Positions 58,190 through 64,000 of a DNA stretch of 64,000 bases are shown piece after piece. Numbering within the stretch: position 1 is the stretch's first letter; each line of letters opens with the position of its first letter. The notes below the pieces were generated by a model. It saw only the letters and a program-made list of their open reading frames with translations, was not told where the DNA came from and did no database searches. Source of the DNA: Echinometra lucunter (taxonomy: Eukaryota > Echinodermata > Echinoidea > Camarodonta > Echinometridae). Location: positions 11,192,123 through 11,256,122 of the forward strand of contig CM057162.1 in NCBI GenBank assembly GCA_029962745.1, read 5' to 3'. Made by a program: the position numbers and the translations under genes.

Positions 58190-58605
58190 AAATGGAACTG
58201 CAAGAAAAAAAAAAAGAAAAAAAATGTCCGTTGCGAGGAAAATGCATGGAAACAGCGCTGGTCTACAAGGCTACGATCCAGCATGGTAATGAGGAAAATG
58301 TTGCTAGGGAATGGAGGGGGTACTTAAAGATAATTATGTATAAAAATCATGTCAAATCGATTAAACATGAAAATTCAAGAACGACACCCAACTTTCAATT
58401 ATATTTAGAACTTGAAGAACACACATACCTAATTCACACCAACTTGGCACATCGAAAAGTCAAACTTAAACCAAAGAAAAAGCGGCTTGTGCAACCTTTG
58501 CTTGGAGGAAAAGGTCACCATCATTCGCTTAACAAAAGATCTGAGCTAATATCAAAGTGCAGACACCGGAACAGGCTAGCCAGAAAATCAATCAATTCCT
58601 AAGTT
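58190..58605 (+). pseudogene. Penelope-like GIY-YIG remnant (copy 2)
   Basis: Translation reads KKCPLRGKCMETALVYKATI, then diverged sequence, then SLNKRSELISKCRHRNRL and ARKSINS before a stop. It is the duplicate of 1785-2195 and is slightly better preserved, with no stop inside CPLRGKC, but it still carries frame changes in the middle. It lies just upstream of the MS4A-like exon and is not part of that gene. Confidence 0.7.
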
Positions 58606-58805
58606 TCAGTTGTTACATTTGTTAAAGTTCATATAGGCCTATTCACTCGGACTGATGCCCCATTTATCTAAGTGATTTAGTGATTTGGAGGTCGGCCTAC
58701 GCAGTAGGGCTGGATGTATGGACAGATACAAGGTGCATGGACGTCATTAACGAACATTGTTAACCCTATCTTTTTTTTCTTTTTTTTTCATGTGGTTACA
58801 TTCAG

Positions 58806-59322
58806 AAATGCAGATAAAAAAGATGGATCGGTGTCACCCTATATACCTACCCAAGATCAGATGGGAGCTGCCGTCATCCCGTCCGCACCTGAAAATCAAG
58901 CATTTACGGCTGAGGACCGAACCCATCAATACGAAGCGATGGGCATGGCTGGCGCCCGATCCCCACACGACAACCAGTCATCAATGGTCGACTGCCACAC
59001 ACGGACCAGCCAACCATTAGGCGTGACAAGCTCCAATTCTCCACTGAACATCCAGTTATTAACGGCTAGCGATCAACAGCAGTCCAGCCGAACGTTGGGC
59101 ATGGCTAGCACCCAATTTGCAGCAAACAACCAGTCATTTACGCAGTTCAGCCAACCGCAGTCCAGCCAACCGCAGTCTAGCCAACCGAGATCGAAAGGCA
59201 TCATCATCATATCCATTCTTCATTTTCTCGGGGGTCTTTTGACATGTGGCCTAGGACTTTGTTTTCTGGGGGTCAGGAACCGGCTGTACTTTCTCTCTCC
59301 ATTCATTGGGAACGCCTTACTG
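58806..59322 (+). CDS. MS4A-like copy 2, exon encoding N-terminus and TM1
   Basis: Acceptor at the end of a long T-rich tract (ACATTCAG, 58805), donor CTG|GTAAAG at 59323. It enters in phase 2 and leaves in phase 0, with 172 full residues. Against copy 1 it has an extra QSSQP pentad in the N-terminal segment. It also has a different TM1-TM2 loop (GVRNRLYFLSPFI, versus RDDSFFLATGFI). The open frame extending upstream to 58714 runs through the polypyrimidine tract and is not thought to be coding. Confidence 0.75.
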
Positions 59323-62300
59323 GTAAAGAAAAAAAATGCTTTCTCTTTGGCTAGATAGGGTGGGATGTTCAACTGTGCAGCAATAATAGTGGCAGGAGAA
59401 TGTGTCGTATAATGTCATCACAGAGGAAATCGGACTATCACAGTGATTGATCACTACTTGCTGGCAGCTCCGCTGTAAAATAATATGCCTACGTCAAAAT
59501 TAAAAAATACAGCTAGCGTGCAGCATGCAAACTACGCGTACACACACCTGACTACGCAGCTACAGCAGCTTAGTACGCAGTGAGTGACGTCACCTCGGTG
59601 AATATAACGGAGTTATATTGACCGAGGTGACGTCAAAATTAAAATATAACACTTGCGATCCTTGCAGCTCTAGTCACGTGATGGTATTTTGACTAATCAC
59701 TGATTCTATATAGCCTATGTAATAAAACATTTCATTTCCCCGAAGGAGTTATATTTTACCCAAGGGATTATATCTTCCCCGAAGCGAGCAGCGCTGGGGA
59801 AAGTATTGTCCCGAGGAAAAATTATAGCTTCGGAGGGGAGATAGACCAGGCAATATCTGTTGTGTTATTATAGTCTATATAGATTCGCCATCAGACATTT
59901 CAGAGTACTGTACCTACTGCATTAACAGGCTGTTTGCTGCAGCTCCGCTGTAAAATAACATGCCTACGTAATAATAAAAGAAAATACAGCTAGCGCGCAC
60001 AGCATGCAAACAACGCATACACACCCTAACTACGCAGCTTATACGCAGTGAGTGACGTCACCTCGGTCAATATAACGGCGTTATATTGACCGAGGTGCCG
60101 TCAAAAACAAAATATAACAATTGCGATCCCTGCAGCTCTAGTCACGTGATGACATTTTGTCAAACACTGATTCGACTCTATATAGCCTATATAATATCAC
60201 AAAATATTTCACGCTTGAGTAAACAGACATAAATTTTGTGAAGGGTGCCAAATTTGAGCTTGACAAAAATTAGTATTCGTTCTGGGGAGCGTTTCGCGAA
60301 GAGTCTTGTCAGTGATTTTCACTGACAAGTTTTATAAGCTACTGAAAATCCTCGCGTCTGATTGGCTGAGAGTCAGTGAAATTAGTCAGTGAAAATCACC
60401 TACAACGCTCCCCTGGTTGCCTTATACATGTACGCCCATTGTTTGCGGCTGCGTGTCCCTTCAGGGCCATGCAGTAGAGACAAATGAAAAAAAAATCATA
60501 TGCTTTTTAATATTTACGTCTTTGACGTAAAAGACAAAAAATGTTCCATGGGTATACGTTTTTTTTTTTTTTTCACGTCTTGTTGCATATAATATATGTA
60601 TATATACGTCAATCTTTTGCGTTTGCGTGTCCCTTATGAGCCACCACAGAAACCATTAATCTGTAGGATCCTATAGAAAGAAAAAAGTTCTTTTCTACGA
60701 GAAAGAATTTGGTTTACAAAAAAGAAGGTTGCCAACTGCAGCTATGGCGTCGCCGATAGAGGGCCAAATACATAAATCGAGGTGGAATTGGTCTATACTG
60801 CGGGGAGGGTGGGCAGAATGGCTCAGCGTGGTCGGACTGATGGGGGAGGGGTGGGCCCGGGGTGATGGGTCGTGTACATTCTTGGACACGCCTTTTATCG
60901 CCATCCCATAGATACGACAGAGCCCTTGGGCTGTCCCCCATCCAATATTATCATTTTTGTTGCTTATAGCGACCCCCTCTTTTGTGATAATGACTAGCGA
61001 ATAGTTCATTTCGTATTATGAATAGCAACCTTCATTTCGTATTATGACTAGCGACCCTCTTCTCGTATTATGATTAACGACCCTTTTCTCGTTTAATGAA
61101 TAGCGATCCTCTTCTCGATTTACGAATATTCTACCAATTTTCTCATCCTCTTTTGCTCCACTCTTTCTTTCTTGTTTTCTATCTCCTTCTCATAAAATGT
61201 GTTCATACCATTTTCTTGCCATGAAGTTCGTCGCCGCCGGTATCACTGGCCTGTGCAATGGTGCGAAGAAATCGTCATTACGATTATTGGTGAGATCATC
61301 TTTTTCAAGTAATCTTTCATTCAGTTATGATATATATATATTTCCATTTTAATGAAAAGAAAAATGAAGCGGACTGATAGTATGCGGCATTAAAGGACCA
61401 GTGGAGCGTGTTCGCATAATACTTTTAAAAAGTAATCTGAGCCATTCAAATGACCTAGCCCCAGCACCCACATAATGTGCTACCATTACAGTGACGTAAA
61501 AGTAACGTTAAAGTAATTCAAAATAGTGATTTCTTTTGGATGCACCACATGGTACTAAAATTACCCGCGAGCATGGCGAGGGAGATATCTTGAATCTCCC
61601 AGGGATCGCGATTTCTTTTTTTTTTCAATTTGATATCAACTTCAAACTGGAGTAACTACACTTGTTGAAAGTGAAACACGCAAACACCCACCCACACACC
61701 CTCAACCACCCACATATACGCACCTGGGATCATGGCCCCCGTGTGCCCCCTTTCTACGCCTACGCAAATGAATCTATTTTTCTATTTTCCGCGGGCATCG
61801 TGATTTTAATTTTAAAACATTACATAAAGTTTGTTGGAAGAAGTATGCATTTTGCTGGTCAATTGCGCGTTCAAGAGTATGATTTTGCATTCAGTTTTTC
61901 TTACAGTATGTAGCCTGCATCTTTTTAAGAAATCTTAACTGCTTTATGTATCTTCAAAATTAATTTTCCAGGTAATTAACATGGTCATGAACATCATCTG
62001 TGTTCCCCTTACTGCTATCTCTGGGATTCAAGAAGCCGCTTGGCAATATTCACGTTTCATCCAACCAGGAGACAATTATCATGGTTATTACTATGATCGT
62101 GCTGATTACCAGCTAAAAGTAAGTCCTGAGATACCACGGTATGATGCGGGATGTTTTCTTCAAAATATTCAAATTTCGTTGATAATAGAATGCTCTGCTT
62201 ATTGATTACGATGATAATGGAAGCGTCGTGGTCTGGTGGTTCTGACTCTCGTCTTTCAATCAGAGGGTCGTGGGTTCGAATCCCAGCCATGGCGTTAATT

Positions 62301-63800
62301 TCCTTCAGCAAGAAATTCATCCACATCGTGCTGCACTCAACCCAGGTGAGGTGAATGGGTACCTGGCAGGAATTCATTCCTTGAAATGCTTGCGCGCTGT
62401 AAAAGGCTGCCGGGCTAAAGCTGGGGTAATAATATCCAAGTCCTTTGGAAGCGCATAGAGACGTTATATCATAATGTGATATGCGCTATACAAGAACTAT
62501 ATATTATTATTATTATTATTATAATTTACTCCAAAATGACACATCCAGTATAATCATTAATATTCTTACAAAAAATATTTCCACTAAAAGTAAGGAACCT
62601 TCAATTTTCCAGCCAATTTTTGTATTTCGTCACTCTTATCAATTGCATTCAAGTCCATTCACTTTCGTCGTCATTTGAAGACAGGCGATATAATTTGTAT
62701 GGATCCAAATTAATTCTTCTCCTAAATCATTTCAGTTTATGACACTGATTTTCTTTGTTGTCTCCATTCGCTATATTTCTGTGGAAAAAAAATTGGTAGC
62801 ATGTATATGAGTCCTACATACGATTTCAATTTTCGTTTTTTGAATTTTGAGAACAAATAGTAGATTCGTTTGAAATAGAAAAAAATGAAAGGAAATTGAA
62901 TCCGAGTGCTGTCCCCTAATGTGGATACTCCTTATCTAAATTTTGGGTGACTTATATTTCTAAGAATATTTTCCGCGTATAGCAAATTCGAACGAGAGAA
63001 TAACCACGCGTTAAATCGTATGATCCTTGTTCAAAGTGAAGTAATTTATATGAAAAGCTTGGAAAAGCTTGGTGTGTGAATAACAAATTTGAAAGAAGGA
63101 AAATAAATTCGAATGAAAACTTATTGTAGCCCTCATGAATTCGAATGCTCTTAAATATTAAAGGGAACCATCCAGATGTGGTTACACTACTAACATGTCT
63201 TTGAGTGGAACAATAGTAGCCTATGACATCAGATTGAGGCACAAGATGCAAACTGATTCCTTTCATAAGAATAGTAATTATGATCGGCGTTGGTTAAGTT
63301 GCTTAAAGAGAGCGAAGCGAGCGAGTGAGCGCTTCCCGATGTCCCATTTCCCTTTTCCTTGTTTCCCCTTTCTTTTCACTTTCTCAGGGGGTTTTTTGTC
63401 AGCCGATAGGGGGCACGTGCCCCCATGCCCCCCACGCCACTAGGCCATATGAATGGCAATGTTAGAAGTTAGAGACGGAATGATTGCTCAAAAGAATTGT
63501 GGATAGCAAACAAGTGATCCCATTTCAGACTTGGTATATTCTGCTCAAGAATATAGGCCTTCAAAAGTGACAAACGGAGCCACAAAACATATTAAGATCT
63601 TTTTCTTTCTCCCGACTATGTATTTTTTTTTACTGACATACACTGTATATTCGTATAATTCCCAGGTGCAATTTTTAGTGGTCACAACCCTGCTTATCAT
63701 AGTGTACATCTCTGAGCTCTTCTGTGCCATTGTCGGATCTTCCCTTCTTTACTTCAGGCTTCATAACGTCCCGCAGAGAGCCTTCATGACGCAGATGGTG
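58806..63800 (+). CDS. MS4A/CD20-like four-transmembrane protein, copy 2 (3' exon beyond gap)
   Basis: Exons 58806-59322, 61227-61289, 61972-62118 and 63666-63800, plus the predicted start exon at 45482-45573. All frames join without stops, and splice sites match copy 1. The product in these four exons is about 287 residues: a Gln/Ser/Pro-rich N-terminus with QSSQPQSSQP, TM1 (GIIIISILHFLGGLLTCGLG), TM2 (SPFIGNALL + FVAAGITGLC), TM3 (VINMVMNIICVPLTAISGI), a loop with YYYDRADY, and TM4 (LVVTTLLIIVYISELFCAI). The C-terminal tail exon should lie right of the window. Both copies look functional, so this is a tandem pair of MS4A-like membrane proteins rather than gene plus pseudogene. Confidence 0.75.
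59460..60190. repeat. Two copies of the palindrome-bearing repeat
   Basis: Duplicates of the units at 3178-4005. The palindromes here (59583-59631 and 60056-60105) have one or two mismatches, for example GTGAATATAACGGAGTTATA and GAGGTGCCGTC. Confidence 0.7.
60285..60412. mobile_element. GGGAGCGTTTC-type MITE, duplicate copy
   Basis: Equivalent to 4071-4209 but with a deletion just inside the right terminal repeat and a local AGTCAGTGAA duplication. Confidence 0.75.
61227..61289 (+). CDS. MS4A-like copy 2, TM2 exon
   Basis: 63 bp, phase 0 both ends, acceptor ATGAAG|TTC, donor TTG|GTGAGA. It encodes FVAAGITGLCNGAKKSSLRL plus a final Leu. An Arg near the end replaces Leu of copy 1, giving a more basic TM2-TM3 turn. 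Confidence 0.7.
61290..61971. other. Intron of MS4A-like copy 2
   Basis: Non-coding and colinear with 5065-5723, with a slightly longer CACCC-rich patch near 61680-61715 and acceptor TTTTCCAG. Confidence 0.6.
61972..62118 (+). CDS. MS4A-like copy 2, TM3 and extracellular loop exon
   Basis: 147 bp, 49 codons, phase 0 both ends, donor AAA|GTAAGT. TM3 is almost identical to copy 1. The following loop (QEAAWQYSRFIQPGDNYHGY, then YYDRADYQLK) differs at about a third of positions and lacks three His/Asp residues present in copy 1. Divergence is therefore concentrated in the predicted extracellular part. Confidence 0.8.
62218..62521 (+). mobile_element. Full-length tRNA-derived SINE
   Basis: The head has A- and B-box-like words (GTGGTCTGGTGGTTCTGA, GGGTTCGAATCCCAGCC). 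The body includes AGAAATTCATCCACATCGTG, TGGGTACCTGGCAGGAATTC and AAGCGCATAGAGACGTT. The tail is GCGCTATACAAGAACTATAT then ATT repeats. It interrupts GATGATAATTTACTCC, which is intact at the equivalent site in copy 1, with ATAAT on both sides as a probable target duplication. The insertion therefore postdates the gene duplication. Confidence 0.85.
63305..63445 (-). mobile_element. CAGTGGCGT-type transposon fragment (copy B)
   Basis: AGCGAAGCGAGCGAGTGAGC, GCTTCCCGATGTCCCATTTC, TTTTTGTCAGCCGATAGGGG, GCACGTGCCCCC and CCACGCCACTAG. The reverse complement starts CTAGTGGCGTGG. It is the longer version of the fragment at 6757-6862. Confidence 0.45.
63666..63800 (+). CDS. MS4A-like copy 2, TM4 exon
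   Basis: 135 bp, 45 codons, phase 0, acceptor TTCCCAG, donor GTG|GTAAGA at 63801, nine bases before the gap. It encodes VQFLVVTTLLIIVYISELFC and AIVGSSLLYFRLHNVPQRAF and a short run to MTQMV. Matches copy 1 except at a few positions. Confidence 0.8.
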
Positions 63801-63809
63801 GTAAGAAAA

Positions 63810-64000
63810 NNNNNNNNNNNNNNNNNNNNNNNNNNNNNNNNNNNNNNNNNNNNNNNNNNNNNNNNNNNNNNNNNNNNNNNNNNNNNNNNNNNNNNNNNNN
63901 NNNNNNNNNNNNNNNNNNNNNNNNNNNNNNNNNNNNNNNNNNNNNNNNNNNNNNNNNNNNNNNNNNNNNNNNNNNNNNNNNNNNNNNNNNNNNNNNNNNN
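63810..64000. other. Assembly gap (N)
   Basis: All N to the end of the window. The C-terminal exon of the second MS4A-like gene is expected beyond it. Confidence 1.

Larger units (their letters stand above)
45574..58805. other. 13-kb intron of MS4A-like copy 2
   Basis: Inferred first coding intron. It contains homopolymer runs, several MITEs, a foldback with a tRNA-like sequence, a LINE fragment, a ~1.6-kb-unit tandem array and the left part of the segmental duplication. No other gene is supported. Confidence 0.5.
59323..61226. other. Intron of MS4A-like copy 2
   Basis: Contains the paired palindrome repeats (59460-60190), the MITE at 60285-60412, a short (AT)n run, and CGACCCTCTT-type repeats near 60970-61120. 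Otherwise colinear with 2884-5001. Confidence 0.65.
62119..63665. other. Intron of MS4A-like copy 2
   Basis: Colinear with 5880-7032 apart from the SINE (62218-62521) and extra sequence after the CAGTGGCGT-type fragment near 63440-63590. Confidence 0.6.
55927..63809. repeat. Segmental duplication, copy B
   Basis: Colinear with 1-7180. The homology may extend farther left into sequence before position 1. It carries the second MS4A-like gene's exons 58806-63800. Specific differences from copy A are an extra ~460 bp (about 56240-56705), the SINE at 62218-62521, and small repeat-length changes. Its right end runs into the N gap. Confidence 0.9.

Overview
This window is animal nuclear DNA. It is AT-rich, intron-rich and crowded with transposon relics, and it has no bacterial-type gene layout. 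The mix of DIRS, Penelope-like, CR1/Jockey-like and Ty3/gypsy retroelements, tRNA-derived SINEs, many foldback MITEs and long tandem arrays suits a marine invertebrate. A deuterostome such as an echinoderm is my best guess, from general character only.

The only host genes I can support are two tandem copies of a four-transmembrane MS4A/CD20-like gene on the + strand. Copy 1 has coding exons at 2379-2883, 5002-5064, 5724-5879, 7033-7167 and 17342-17458 (stop included); its start-codon exon lies left of the window. Copy 2 has a predicted start-codon exon at 45482-45573 (ATG at 45521), then exons at 58806-59322, 61227-61289, 61972-62118 and 63666-63800. Its last exon lies beyond the run of N at 63810-64000. 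All joins keep the reading frame. Exons, introns and 5' flank are shared between 1-~7180 and 55927-63809, which makes a large direct segmental duplication.

Layout: 1-7.2 kb, duplication copy A. 7.4-17.1 kb, a 10-kb intron filled by two oppositely oriented satellite arrays with nested MITEs. 17.3 kb, last exon of copy 1. 17.5-23.4 kb, 3' flank with a minisatellite and MITEs. 23.4-33.8 kb, a retroelement graveyard: Penelope-like (-), DIRS-like (-), CR1/Jockey-like LINE (+) and Ty3/gypsy (+), all broken. 33.8-38.2 kb, unclassified repeats. 38.2-45.2 kb, a tandem array of ~1.66-kb units, each with a tRNA-Val-like piece and CpG-rich alternating tracts. 45.5 kb, predicted first coding exon of copy 2. 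45.6-58.8 kb, its first intron with MITEs, a foldback, a tRNA-like sequence and a second tandem array (~1.6-kb units). 55.9-63.8 kb, duplication copy B.

The two genes probably encode related cell-surface four-pass proteins with a Gln/Ser/Pro-rich cytoplasmic N-terminus. They differ mainly in their predicted extracellular loops. I found no CRISPR array, operon or new multi-gene system. The most notable items are the paired MS4A-like genes, the phase-matched remote first exon, a hammerhead-ribozyme-like motif just after the Penelope-like coding end, and several well-delimited new-looking MITEs and arrays.
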